A stretch of 64,000 nucleotides of DNA from Nitzschia sp. DOCU1 (taxonomy: Eukaryota > Bacillariophyta > Bacillariophyceae > Bacillariales > Bacillariaceae), in NCBI GenBank assembly GCA_951394045.1, contig OX595991.1, positions 2,480,001-2,544,000 of the forward strand. The letters run 5' to 3'. Of this stretch, positions 1 to 10,333 are shown in pieces. Each line of letters begins with the position of its first letter. Positions within the stretch are counted from its first letter, which is position 1. The notes beneath the pieces are model-generated. The model was not told the origin of the DNA and made no database searches. It saw nothing but the letters and a program-made list of their open reading frames with translations. The position numbers were made by a program, and so were the translations under genes.

Positions 1-629
1 GGACCCACACAGCAAGCAATCGACTGGTTTCTTCAAATTGAATGGAAGTGTGCGGTCCGCTGCGTTCACTCCAGATGGCACCGAATTACTTGCCAGTGGA
101 AGCGATGGAATCATCAACAGGTATGTATCGTGTGACTTGTTATGTGGGACGCAGAAGATCGTACGCTTTAACAATTCTCGTCCCTCGCTACCAAAGGTTT
201 GACATTGGTACCCGCAAGTGCATAGAACGTTTTTCGAATAATGACGGAACCGTCACTTCATCACTCGACGCTTCCGCGGATCATTTTGCAGCAGGCGCTG
301 AGAGTGGTGTCGTCAATCTGTACTCGACACTCGGGAACACCAATACGAGAAAACCAATACGGTCGATCATGAATGTTTCGACTGCAGTGGACTGTTTACG
401 GTTCAATCACGATGGTCAGATTCTAGCCATGTCGAGTCGCTTCTCTTCGGATTGTCTCAAGCTGCTCCACGTTCCGTCAAGGACGGTTTTCTCGAACTGG
501 CCGACATCAAAGACTCCCCTCAACTACGTGTTTGCCATGGACTTTTCTCCCAAGTCGCGGTATCTCACTGTAGGCAATGACAAAGGGAAATGTCTCCTGT
601 ACAAGCTACGAAATTACCACGATGCATAG
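1..629 (+). CDS. UTP18: UTP18-like WD40 protein of the small-subunit processome, 3' part
   Basis: Partial gene running in from the left edge. Exons are 1-120 (reading frame from base 2) and 197-629, with a 76-nt GT-AG intron at 121-196; the splice restores the WD40 text (TPDGTELLASGSDGIINR then FDIGTRKC). The last blade, with MDFSPKSRYLTVGNDKGKC and a short basic tail, matches the C-terminus I know from eukaryotic UTP18, a U3 snoRNP component acting in the nucleolus on pre-18S rRNA. The upstream part of the protein lies outside the window. Other WD40 proteins are possible, but the NPIKxIMN-like block and the FSNWP segment favour UTP18. Confidence 0.85.
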
Positions 630-974
630 ATAAGTACTATTATTTAAACTACTCGTATAGTAGGAACCAATGCAGTAACCGCTGAACTGTCGCGCAAAAG
701 ACTGCTGCAGATTCTTCATTCTTCTTCTACTACCGGTAGCTACAAGAGTCATTCAGGCACCCTCTCGCGCTAATCGAACTAATCGATCGCATCCTGCCAA
801 TCAATGGGTCTGGCCGTCGTGGCGATGTACGCAAGGCGTACGGCCGGCGCATCATCTCCCCGCACCGCCTTTGGCTCTCGCCGACGATGAGGGTTCGATT
901 GGAGGTCCACAGCATCACCAGATCAATCATACTTCCATTACGGCAGCAAGTCGATCTGGTAAAAGACCTCAACC
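630..974. other. Intergenic, UTP18 to snRNP gene
   Basis: No gene is seen. It holds one copy of the palindrome TACCGGTA (731-738) and the promoter side of the following snRNP gene. Confidence 0.6.
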
Positions 975-1732
975 ATGGCATCTACGATTGCTGCTCCAAA
1001 CAACACAATTTATGTGAAGAATATTGATTGGAAAGTCAAGAAGCCACTGCTGAGAAGGGCGCTTTACTCCTTGTTCACAAGACACGGCAAGGTACGCTAG
1101 GATACCTATCGGGCGGCGGTCGATTGCCCCATTGTGGATGTTTTACTCACTCGTTGGCTTTATTTTCACTTCAACAGGTCATTGAAATTATTACTTTACG
1201 AAGAGATGGATTGCGTGGGCAAGCCTGGGTAATATTTGATGACGTACAAGCCGCAACGGCGGCCATTCAAGCTGAGCAGGGATTTTCCTTTTTTGGCAAA
1301 GATTTGCAGCTAGCGTTCGCCAACGAGACATCGGATCGAATTGCTAAACGCAATGGTACATATGTGCCAAAGGCCAAACGGAAAAAGCAGGCTGTCCCTA
1401 GTGCCCCGAAGCCTACTACTACGACTACACCAGCTCAAGACGTGGTTCCTCCCCCTCCACCTAGCACTGCAGACAGCAGCAAGGGTTCCCTAGCGCAACA
1501 ACAACCATCTCATATTTTGTTTGCTCAAGATTTACCCAGCGAATGTAATGAAATGATGTTGGCCATGTTATTTCGTCAGTATGCTGGCTTCAAAGAAGTA
1601 CGGATTCCTCGCCAGGGTTTGGGTTTCATTGAATTCGATGACGAACCTCATGCGACTCTGGCCCTGGAACGATTGAATGGATTCAAGCTCACAACGACAG
1701 ATTCCTTGAAACTCACATACGGAAAGAGTTAA
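975..1732 (+). CDS. U1A/U2B''-type spliceosomal RNA-binding protein
   Basis: Two exons, 975-1091 and 1178-1732, with an 86-nt intron (GTACGC...CAG), giving 223 residues, close to human U2B''. Two RRMs frame a Lys/Pro-rich linker. RRM1 has RNP2 IYVKNI and RNP1 RGQAWVIF, the latter almost identical to the U1A/U2B'' RNP1. RRM2 begins at HILFAQDLPSECNE and ends in LKLTYGK. The family binds U1 or U2 snRNA stem loops in the spliceosome. Which of the two snRNPs it serves cannot be told; many non-animal lineages have one protein for both roles. The start is the ATG at 975, which supplies the first strand of RRM1 that an unspliced reading lacks. Confidence 0.9.
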
Positions 1733-2153
1733 CGGTGATGTACTTGCACGGGGAAACTCTCATTCAGAATGGTCGGGATAAATCATCCCTTCACCTCACG
1801 GTGACACAATCGGCTTTGCGGCGTTTAGGAAACAAATAAAGATTGTCATACCTGTAGCTGAGTGTAAAGTAGGTCGGAAAGGGGAGGGCTAAAAGATTCA
1901 GCAACACTGGCTACCGTAGAGTTCGTAGTTCTACTAGAGCTTCAGGATCGATAGGAAGAATAGGTAGTTGGGGTCGAAGTTGTCGAACGATTAGCGAAAG
2001 GGGGCCACGCCCTCCTTTTTGACAAAGTCAAAAAGGATCTCCCCAAACAACACAAAATCCACCAACGTGCAAAAAGAATCGAAATCGGAATCTGGCAATG
2101 ACCGTTCCCCCGAAGCAACGGATCACAACTTTGCTGCTCTTTCTGGAGCAATC
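1733..2153. other. Intergenic / possible 5' coding of the GPx gene
   Basis: An AATAAA-like signal near 1834 follows the snRNP gene. From about 1995 the frame of the next gene is already open and reads protein-like (Ser/Lys/Asn-rich), but contains no ATG before 2154. A missing 5' exon or non-ATG start is possible. Confidence 0.5.
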
Positions 2154-2999
2154 ATGTTGCCAACATCCCCATCGGGTCCGATGCTACGCAAGACTGGTGG
2201 GACAAATGTGTTGCAGGCTTCTCTTCGAAAGCAGAAGAAGCGCAGCGAAGATGGTGAAAAGTCAAGTAAGATTCAGCGGCAACAAGAATCACGAACGAAA
2301 AATGCCATGGTCTTTTTAGGCATTTTTAGCCTGATCTTTGTGGTGGCCATGGTCAAACTTCGACACAATCATGCTGTCAAGTCTGTTACCCGTGAGGCGT
2401 CGTCATTGCGTTCTCTGCGGAATGCAAATCGGCGGGCGGAAGAATCAGTCGCCCTGGAAGAAGTGACGAGGGGTGAACAACACGCAGCATTTATTCCCCC
2501 GCATTCAATCTACAGTCTTTCAGTAGAAGATATTACAGGAAGCATGGTATCCTTGGAAAAGTTTCATGGTCTGGTCACTCTGGTGGTGAACGTGGCGTGT
2601 CTGTGAGGAAAAACCAAGGTCAACTACGAGCAGTTGGCCTTGTTGCAAGAAAAGTTTCAATCGCGAGGCTTTTCCGTGCTCGCATTCCCCACTAACGACT
2701 TTCACCAAGAACTTGCCAGCAATGAAGATATTCAGGCCTTTGTCAAGTCCAACTTTGCGCAAGTGACCTTTCCTATTTTTGGACTAAGCTCCCTTCAAGA
2801 CAATGTGGTCTACAAGGCGTTAAGGGAACAACTGCCCGAGGCGCACGTACAGCACAATTTCTTCAAGTATTTGGTGGATCGGAATGGTAAGGCTGTTAAG
2901 ATGTTTCATAAAAAGGACGATCCTTTGACATTGACGGAGGAGATTGAAAAGCTTTTGGACCAAAGCGATGGTCCTAAGCACAAACTGGTTACAGAATAA
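2154..2999 (+). CDS. Membrane-anchored selenocysteine glutathione peroxidase-like protein
   Basis: Reads through a single in-frame TGA at 2604-2606 (residue 151 from this start), placed exactly at the GPx active site: VNVACL-Sec-GKTKVNYEQL. Downstream come FPTNDFHQE, FPIFGLSS, HNFFKYLVDRNGKAV and a C-terminal amphipathic helix, all in GPx order. An N-terminal hydrophobic segment (about residues 51-67, AMVFLGIFSLIFVVAMV) suggests a type II membrane anchor. GPx enzymes reduce H2O2 or lipid hydroperoxides. The usual tetrad Gln (NQF) is Asp here (NDF) and the usual Trp before Asn is His (HN), so chemistry may differ. The open frame extends upstream to about 1995 without ATG, so the N-terminus is uncertain. 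A SECIS-like hairpin lies about 36 nt past the TAA stop. Confidence 0.85.
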
Positions 3000-3034
3000 A
3001 TACAAAATTCGACCCACAATTGAAGAGGACGCTT

Positions 3035-3128
3035 GTCAGGAAGAATCCTGTGAATGACAGCTTTCGGTAGCGGGGCCTCTGTAATAGTGGCTCTGTCGAC
3101 GGCTTGAGATCGGGATTCTTCTGGTGAC
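3035..3128 (+). promoter_or_regulatory. SECIS element (selenocysteine insertion hairpin) in GPx 3' UTR
   Basis: A 9-bp perfect helix I pairs GAAGAATCC (3040-3048) with GGATTCTTC (3113-3121), extended outside by GTCA/TGAC (3035-3038 with 3125-3128). The quartet is ATGA at 3054-3057 opposite TGA at 3105-3107. Helix II includes AGC/GCT near the core and CGGGGCC/GGCTCTG (3071-3077 with 3089-3095, two G-U pairs). The apical loop has unpaired AA at 3083-3084. Quartet, long stem and apical AA are the eukaryotic SECIS hallmarks. Helix II is somewhat long and has internal mismatches. Confidence 0.8.
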
Positions 3129-3744
3129 GGCCCCTTCGAATTGGAGATCGGAATGGCGGCAAGGGGTTCAATGTTGGTGTTCATTGTTGTCCTCCATTCA
3201 CCGGTTACACTGCGTCTCGGGTAATAGACAGTGGTACCGTATGGATAGAGTCGTTTTTCTTAACGGGCTATAACTGACGTCGTAGAACGAACTACAATAA
3301 TACTACTCTACTCGATTTGTCTTCCAACTCGGAAGAACGCTACGCGTAGCCTCGGATCAAAGAGAAATACTCTCACTATACTTTGCAGAAGAGGGCAGAA
3401 ACAATCCATCATAGAATCCCTACTACCCTCAAACAACTTCTACGATAGTCAGCTTTTCAATGTGCCGACATGTGCGGCAATGTCGAGGATGTTAAGAACA
3501 CCGTGTGATGACAGAGGTTTAGTGCGAATTTCGTTTGACTCCATGGACTCAACGGGGAAGCATCAGAGCTCTCCACGTGGCAGAGCTTTGACGCTGCCAA
3601 TCCTCACGTACTTCGTGCCAACATTTTCGTCGCAAGTGTGGTCTTTCTTCTTTTGCCATTCCACATAAAGACTTTCGTTTGTGTTGGACGCAATCCGCAG
3701 CGAGCAAACGATTTGGCAATAAGATCCCGCTAGACTGACCCATT
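3129..3744. other. Intergenic, GPx to oxygenase
   Basis: Holds the rest of the GPx 3' UTR and the promoter side of the next gene. I see no gene, RNA or repeat. Confidence 0.5.
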
Positions 3745-4581
3745 ATGGATCGGCATCGAAAAATAAATGTCGCGAGGGACAGAGCGTCGCCGTCGATCTG
3801 GCTCATTCTACTGGTGGTAATTGGAGCGTCTCCCATTGATGGATTCGTGCCGCGTAACTTTCCTGCAAGTTGGGCAGTTGCCGAAAATTTCCACTTCAAG
3901 AAATATGCGAGCGTTTCAGATTCGAAGACTGTCATCTCAGAGTCGTGGTCGTATCAGGAGTACACGTCACGGCAGTCGGAACTAGACAGGTCCCACGGCG
4001 TACTATATCGTCAGTGTGTTTTGTTGACCGACGAGCTGAAGAAAATCCAGGATGATGTTTTGGCTGCGAACTCTCAAATGCACGCGGAAACGTCCTCCAT
4101 TGCACAGGATCGCCTAGGAGCGTCACTCCCGGCAAACTCTGACACAATTCAAATTCTGAAAGAGGGAAGTCTGTGTGAACTCGTACGAAAGGTAACGGGC
4201 GATGACACCATGGTACTGTCGGAACATCTCCCGATTCAAGTACGTTCTTACGAAAAGGTTGGAGCCAGCATGGCTTGGCACGAGGACGACTTACTGTATG
4301 ATCCGCCGCAGATCGAGGCTGTGCTGACGCTAGAAAACAACTCGGACTGCAAGACCATGTGGAAGGTTGGTGAACAAATACACTCTACAGAAACAGATCG
4401 AAATTCCGTGTTGCTACTGAAAGCGGGAGGTCCGATACATTGCGTGACCTCGCTGAAGCGAGGGCGACGAGTTATTATCAAGTGCGCTTATGTGTCATCG
4501 AACGCCAAGTACCGGGAAGGAATCTACAATGAACAATTTCGTACTGCCAAGGGTAAACGGCTGAAAAGCCGAAAGCGGTGA
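3745..4581 (+). CDS. Secretory or plastid-targeted 2OG-Fe(II) oxygenase-like protein
   Basis: Single exon, 278 residues. An N-terminal hydrophobic stretch (IWLILLVVIGASPIDG) is followed directly by Phe (FVPRNF), resembling the diatom signal-peptide/transit junction, so plastid import is likely but the secretory route is possible. The C-terminal half has the double-stranded beta-helix signature: MAWHEDD supplies His179 and Asp181 (HxD), GGPIHCVTSLKRGRR supplies the distal His232, and Arg242 ten residues later would bind 2-oxoglutarate. The fold family includes prolyl hydroxylases and AlkB-like enzymes; the substrate is unknown. The tail is very basic (KGKRLKSRKR). The gene converges on the ABC transporter with only 40 nt between stops. 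Confidence 0.65.
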   Translation: MDRHRKINVARDRASPSIWLILLVVIGASPIDGFVPRNFPASWAVAENFHFKKYASVSDSKTVISESWSYQEYTSRQSELDRSHGVLYRQCVLLTDELKKIQDDVLAANSQMHAETSSIAQDRLGASLPANSDTIQILKEGSLCELVRKVTGDDTMVLSEHLPIQVRSYEKVGASMAWHEDDLLYDPPQIEAVLTLENNSDCKTMWKVGEQIHSTETDRNSVLLLKAGGPIHCVTSLKRGRRVIIKCAYVSSNAKYREGIYNEQFRTAKGKRLKSRKR

Positions 4582-4621
4582 TCATACCCAAGGCAGAGGA
4601 GGTTTAAATATGACACAATGC

Positions 4622-7483
4622 CTAGTCCATGGCGAGGTTTCCACCCAGCGACTTTTCCACCATATGTCGGTAATCTCCGATGGGCGACGCCATCAGCTCG
4701 TCGTGAGACCCAAGCTCAACAATCTTACCGTCGTCAAGAACCGCAATTGCATCGGCATTCCGGACAGTTCGCAAACGATGAGCTATGATCACTGTTGTGA
4801 TTCCTCGACTCTGTCTGAGAAGGTTGTCAAGAGCTGCTTGCACTATTTCTTCAGAATCAGCATCGAGAGCTGCGACGCGGAAAGCAAGATGAAAAATCTG
4901 ATTATCCAACGAGTATTGGTTTGGGCCCTGCGCGACATCGGATCACTTACCTGATGTGGCTTCATCAAGTAGAAGCAGGGAAGGGTTCCGCATGATCGCT
5001 CGACTGATCGCTATGCGCTGCTTTTGACCACCTGAAAGTTGAACGCCGCGTTCGCCTACTTCCGTCTCATAGGCATCCGGGAAACTCACAATGAAATCGT
5101 GGGCGTTGGCCATCTTGGCTGCTTCCACTGCTTGTTCCATTGTCGCCCCGGGTGTACCATAGGTAATGTTCGAAAGAATCGTACCACTGAAGAGAACTGG
5201 GTCCTGGGTGACGACGCCGATGTTTTGGCTTTGGAAACGGAAGAACTTGTTAGCGGTTTCCCTTCATGCCAAGCTTGTCTCTGCATGAAACGAAAATAAA
5301 AACATACCGGTGTGCTTTGAGATCCACTTGCCGTAAGTCGTTTCCGTCCACCAATACACGGCCTGCTGTTGGGTCGTAAAACCTCTGCAACAAACCAACT
5401 ACGGTGCTCTTGCCGCACCCGGACTTGCCAACGAGGGCAATCGTTTGCCCCGGACGGATGGTCAACGTTAGTCCAGTCAACACAGGATGCTCAGGACGAG
5501 ACGGGTAGGAGAATGATACGTCTTGGAGTTGGATTGAAGTGGCAGTCTGACTATCGGAGGTGGAAACTCCAAGGGTTTGCACCGAAGCGCTGCCAGTTGC
5601 GGGAGCTGGTGGGGAGCGGTCGAGCAGTCCAAATACCTTGTCTCCTGCACCCGAACTTTTGATCAAGGAAGAATAGGATTGAAATAAATTCATCATTTCA
5701 TTCTAAGCAGTGTTGCACCAAGTGTTAGCAATTACAAGTAACGGTAGGGCATCAGTTTCGATGAGGGCTCCAATGCTTACCTGGAGCTGCCCTTGGTACA
5801 GCATGAAGGCCAGAAGAACCTCTCCAGTTAAAGTACCATGTTGAATCATGTAGGATCCGACCAACAGTAGCGTTCCTTGCACCACTGTATTGATCAAAAA
5901 CGTGCAAATGAACATGTAATAGATTCCCGTCATGTAAGTTTGCTTAATGTTGAGTCGATATTGCTCATTGATTTTCTCCACGTATTTGTCGAATGCCAGC
6001 TGTTCCGCTGCAAAGGCAATAACAGTACGAACACACGAAAACGTTTCTTGTGCCACTGAGTTTGCCGCAGCGAGCGCATCCTGAACCTTGCGAGAGTTTT
6101 GACTCAACCAGTTCCCATAAGTTTTGTTTACTGCAGCCACAATTGGAACGATGCTCAATGCACATGCCGCCAACCTCGGACTTCGAACAAACATGTAAGT
6201 TGTGATTCCCGTAATTCGAACAACCGATTCAATGCTGAACCGAAAGAACCAGGTAAGATCTGTCGTGGAGGCCGAAGAAATAAAAAGTAAGAGATTGTAG
6301 TGCGATCTCAAAAATAGAGATCCAGGAGGGTTGAAAGAATCTTACCACCTGCCATTTCCCCGCAGTCCGAGTTGAGCCTTGACGAAAGCTCCCCTGATGT
6401 GTGCTTGTCAAAGAATCCAATTTCTTGTCGAAGAATTGCCGCAAAGGTATCGACTCGAACTCCTCGGACGATCCGTTGATTTGCATATCCAAACCAAAAT
6501 ATGCACCAAAAGTCTAGAAAGGCATCAATGGTTCCAAGCACAAACAACCAAAAGATTTCACCCCGAGCTCGGTCAAAGTCGCCATGCGATAAGGCTCCCA
6601 ACGCAGTACTCACAAAATGAGGAATGCTCAGCGAGAATGGTAGCCGAATCAGCAGCGTAATGCATCCAATATAGAGCCACATGACCTGGGGTCTAGCTAG
6701 CTTCAAAAGACGTAGCGTTCCACGAACCCTCGAAGTTCCCCCATCTGAGCTCACTGATTCATCTTGTGCGATTGAGTTCGCATCATCATCACGGCTTGGT
6801 GGCCCGTCTTCCAAGAGCCGATAGGCCGCATCTTCTTCCAATTGTTCTGGATCGGTGTTGTCGTCATTCAATAGAGGCTCGGTATCGGAATTTTCTGTCT
6901 GCCGTGACGGCTGTGTAGTCCGAGCGTCTCTATAAACCCCACCAAGAGTTTCAACCGAAGAATCTTCCGGCCAAAAGGAGAACATCAGGGCCAATAGCGA
7001 TAGGATCAAAATAGCAAATCCTACCACCAGGAGCCCAAACGTCTTTCGACGAAATCCATCCTGCCCGACTTCAGTCACACGGTCATCGAGAAGCCCCACG
7101 ACTACCCAACATAGCCCCGTGATACTTTGGATACCAATTGCCAGGCGACTGCCTTGCAAAAATGATTCATGTTTCCGACCGCCCAGAGTCGAACTTGAAA
7201 ACAAGGCATTCAACAGGAGAAGGCACGAGAATGCTTGTGCTAAAACGATACCTCCCGCCATTCTCGTAACGCTCTTGACGACTTCCGCATTATACGGCTG
7301 CTGATGTTGAGTATCTTCTTCTTGAGCATTGTAATCCAAAAGCGCCTTGACGGACGTCTCGGGTGCCACCACCAGACAAAATCCCAACAGCAGAACGGCA
7401 AGTGCGATGCCCAGCGACAACCAACCAGACCATCTTTGATGCCGCGCCGAAAACTCAAACGAGTTACTTGCTTCTTCCGTCAT
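4622..7483 (-). CDS. Half-size ABCB-type ABC transporter with extra N-terminal membrane domain
   Basis: Five exons on the minus strand: 7483-6346, 6259-5781, 5702-5308, 5228-4951, 4869-4622; all joins keep frame (845 residues). Introns are 78-86 nt. Order: four N-terminal hydrophobic helices (TMD0-like), an acidic linker with dileucine signals (EPLL, RLLED), a six-helix ABC core, then one nucleotide-binding domain. Walker A is GKSGCGKST near residue 631, signature LSGGQ near 735, Walker B LLLLDEAT near 755, and the switch His is in IIAHR. The plan resembles TAP-like/ABCB9 half transporters, whose TMD0 directs them to lysosomes; peptide export into the vacuole is an inference. It should work as a dimer. 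Confidence 0.88.
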
Positions 7484-7756
7484 TTCTCTATCCCTGATAT
7501 GCTAGTGATGATGGTCGAAGATTATGTTTTCCATGTTCTGGTGACACCGAATAGACTATTGACTGTTCGAACGTATTGGCATCAAAATGTTTTGCCATGC
7601 GCGCCCGCCTTCAGTAGTTGGCATCCATGACTAAAACATGACTCAACCCAATGGGCGACCCTCCTGCCGATTACTCATTCTCCGCTTCTCGAATGCTGTA
7701 AGATCTCTCTCAGCACGAAAAAAACTTTCTACGAATTGGAGGTCTAGCTTGACTAC

Positions 7757-9595
7757 TCATCTTTTACTACCTCGGCGTGACTTTCCGTTCGTTGCTCCAC
7801 CCATGGGACTGTTACTGCGGCTTCGTGATTGCCCATTGTTGCGGCCCTTATGGCCATTGGTAGTTGCGGCGGCCGCGAAGGCACCAAAATCGGGCGCCGG
7901 GACTGGCGGGAGGGGTTTTGTTCCATTGTTGACAAAGTGGGTAACAAACTGTTCGGGGATATCTTTCAATGCTTCCGCTACAACCTCTGTGGCGTTACCG
8001 GCAAACTGCTTGAAGCTGACAAAATTAACAATTTCTCGTGCAATCGGGATTCCCCGGGAATCCCGTAACTTCCCTGTCTCATCCCCAATGAGTTTCTCTA
8101 CAGCACTGAAATCTCGATTTCCGACACCAATTATGATAATGGACAGCGGCGCGTCTTCCGCTGCTGTACAAACAAGGTCAATCGTCTCGGCCAGGTCGTC
8201 CACTTTACCCGCTGTAAATATGCACAATACGGTATAGCACTGCCGCCGTTTCGAGGCTCGAATCGTTCGAAATATTGCTGCTTGGATCAAAGGTTTCCAG
8301 TTGGCTGTGGGGCCATAGTCAAGGTCCGGATTATCGACCATGTGCTTATCGTAAACATACAAAAGCTCTTTGCCCAAACACAAATTGTCGGCCATTAGGT
8401 GGATGCTTTTCACTTCTTCTTGAAACTTGGCTCCAAATCCCCACATGTTGGAATGTTTGCCACGAGCAAAATTTTCCACAATGGTTCCCAGCTTCTGGAT
8501 TCCGGCTTGGTAGTCGTTCAACCAATGGGACGCTGCATAATGAAGGCACTTTTCCGAGCCCTTGTCGCCGTTCCCTATCGTACAATCAATACCCACCATC
8601 AAATCCAAGGAGCAGCCTCCACTCAAATACTGCAACATACTCGGAATCGTTACAACAGAGGCTTTGAGCACCTTCAACAACCCCACCGTTTTCAGCTTGG
8701 ATCCTCCAAACAATTTCCGCTTCTCACGCTTTACCAGTAACACTGGGATTGTTTTCTCCTTGGCTTTCGCGACAAGCTCTGCCACAGTTGACTCGACAAA
8801 TCCCATCAGATCATGCGACGACGAGTGCTTTTCGTAGTCCCAAATAGTGATTTTGAGCGGATTTTCCTGATCATCGTTACATAATAGTTGCAGGGGAAGA
8901 CGCGACTCCATCCACGTAGGGTTCAGGGAATCTTTGATAACTTCGGACTTCCATACGACCTCCCAACTTTGATCTTCCCGATTCAGCCGCTCTAATCGAA
9001 AATATGGATTGGACTTATCCAAGACTTTGGATTGATCAATCAGGTTTTGCTCCTTGATCAAGTCTTGACACGAAAATCGAAACTCTAGCACCTCTCTCGT
9101 CTCGATAATTTCATCGCCAAAGACAATCATGTAAGACTTTTCTCGGGCCAGCTTTTTGGCCAGAGTACAGCCCTTGGCTCCCATTAACTGACCCATAGAA
9201 AATACGCATCCTCCTAGATAATCGTGCTCTTTCAAATCCGTAGCATACCTCAAGTCTTCATCGTACACTCGAATGATGTAGGTTTGTTCTTCATGAAAAC
9301 TAAACTCGAGACGAAATTTGTGCTTGAAGGTGGGATCTGTGCAGGCCCGGGAGACTTCGGTTCTTCCCTTTTCAGTCTCCTGCCGCCCTGGCAGCTTGGT
9401 GGGCATCCCCTTAATTATCGTGGGGTTGTAGCCATTCGGAGCTTGCCATAAAACACAAAAGGCATCAGCTTGACTTAGCAAGTCCTTCTTGGGAAGGTCC
9501 TTGCACTGAATGATCAAATCGACCTTTATGACTGGCGCTGTAAGTCGGGAAGACCAGGCGACCTTGTTGAAATTTTTCGTTTTGATCTTCACCAT
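7757..9595 (-). CDS. Copine (two C2 domains plus vWA domain)
   Basis: Single exon, 612 residues. C2A covers about residues 20-150 (VDLIIQCKDLPKKD..., YDEDLRYATDLKEHDYLG), C2B about 165-300 (DKSNPYFRLERLN, TIWDYEKHSSSHDLMG), and the copine-type A domain starts at LDLMVGIDCTIGNGDKG and runs to the end of the conserved block near FAGNATEVV. Copines are Ca2+-dependent phospholipid-binding adaptors recruited from cytosol to membranes. The MIDAS start reads GIDCT rather than the usual GIDFT. The C-terminus is a Pro/Asn/Ser-rich basic tail. The ATG at 9595 is the first of the frame. It lies in line with the ABC gene; the 273 nt between them carry the ABC promoter. Confidence 0.93.
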   Translation of the reverse strand: MVKIKTKNFNKVAWSSRLTAPVIKVDLIIQCKDLPKKDLLSQADAFCVLWQAPNGYNPTIIKGMPTKLPGRQETEKGRTEVSRACTDPTFKHKFRLEFSFHEEQTYIIRVYDEDLRYATDLKEHDYLGGCVFSMGQLMGAKGCTLAKKLAREKSYMIVFGDEIIETREVLEFRFSCQDLIKEQNLIDQSKVLDKSNPYFRLERLNREDQSWEVVWKSEVIKDSLNPTWMESRLPLQLLCNDDQENPLKITIWDYEKHSSSHDLMGFVESTVAELVAKAKEKTIPVLLVKREKRKLFGGSKLKTVGLLKVLKASVVTIPSMLQYLSGGCSLDLMVGIDCTIGNGDKGSEKCLHYAASHWLNDYQAGIQKLGTIVENFARGKHSNMWGFGAKFQEEVKSIHLMADNLCLGKELLYVYDKHMVDNPDLDYGPTANWKPLIQAAIFRTIRASKRRQCYTVLCIFTAGKVDDLAETIDLVCTAAEDAPLSIIIIGVGNRDFSAVEKLIGDETGKLRDSRGIPIAREIVNFVSFKQFAGNATEVVAEALKDIPEQFVTHFVNNGTKPLPPVPAPDFGAFAAAATTNGHKGRNNGQSRSRSNSPMGGATNGKSRRGSKR

Positions 9596-10333
9596 CGTTG
9601 TAGAGAATTCTATCGACTTGCCATTGCTTTAGACGCTCCCAGTCAGTTGAAACGGGGTTCAAGAGTTGTAATGAATGGTCCCAACGAAAAAGACGCAAAA
9701 AGAAAAGTACATCGAGCTTTTCTTGAAGGAAAGTGGTACCGAAACGTTTTAGACTAAGTAAGTACTTATGAGGACGACGACCAATCCGACTATTCAACAG
9801 AACAAAGCGGAGAATGGTTCACAACCTCTACTACTGGTAGAGTGAGCCGACCGACAATACTATTGTACTTCAGTCCGATCGACCCTTCCGCCATTTATAT
9901 TACAGTACTCCCATCCTAGAAGATGGCTAGACTTTGTTCAAAAGCTTTCTTCTATGCTACGAGTTGCTAGCAGCGCAAAGCTTCTACAGCCCCCCTTCAC
10001 TGCCGTATTTCTTCTTGTTGGATGCAGTCAGTTCCAAGCACCCAACCCGAAAAAGACAACACCAAAGAAGAGAGTATGATATACGTAGTTTTTGCCATAT
10101 GTTGTTCTCCTTGACTTGCACATAACGCCTTTTCATGTTCGCCCTAAACACACACAACGAAGGAATTGTCGGGGGGTGGAGCCTTCAAATGGTGATAGAT
10201 AGCCAGGACAAATTTCAGAGTGCGATATGTTCAGTTGACCAACTCTACAGATTAATAATCATGGGATACAAGGTAGACCCAAAATCGTCAAAAAGCACGC
10301 AATTTCTGCAAAAGGGCTCCCGGCATGGTATTC
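9596..10333. other. Intergenic, copine promoter side
   Basis: It should contain the copine promoter and the 3' UTR of the MAPEG-like gene. Short open frames here lack family features and I treat them as chance. Confidence 0.5.

Noticed and set aside
2604..2606. TGA as a nonsense mutation splitting the GPx gene
   Set aside because: It sits at the Sec position, the frame stays open with conserved GPx motifs after it, and a SECIS-like hairpin follows.
3549..3935. 128-residue minus-strand frame over the oxygenase 5' end
   Set aside because: It overlaps the supported gene and has no recognisable content.
6308..7483. ABC transporter read as several separate small genes
   Set aside because: GT-AG introns of 78-86 nt join all five pieces in frame into one full half transporter.
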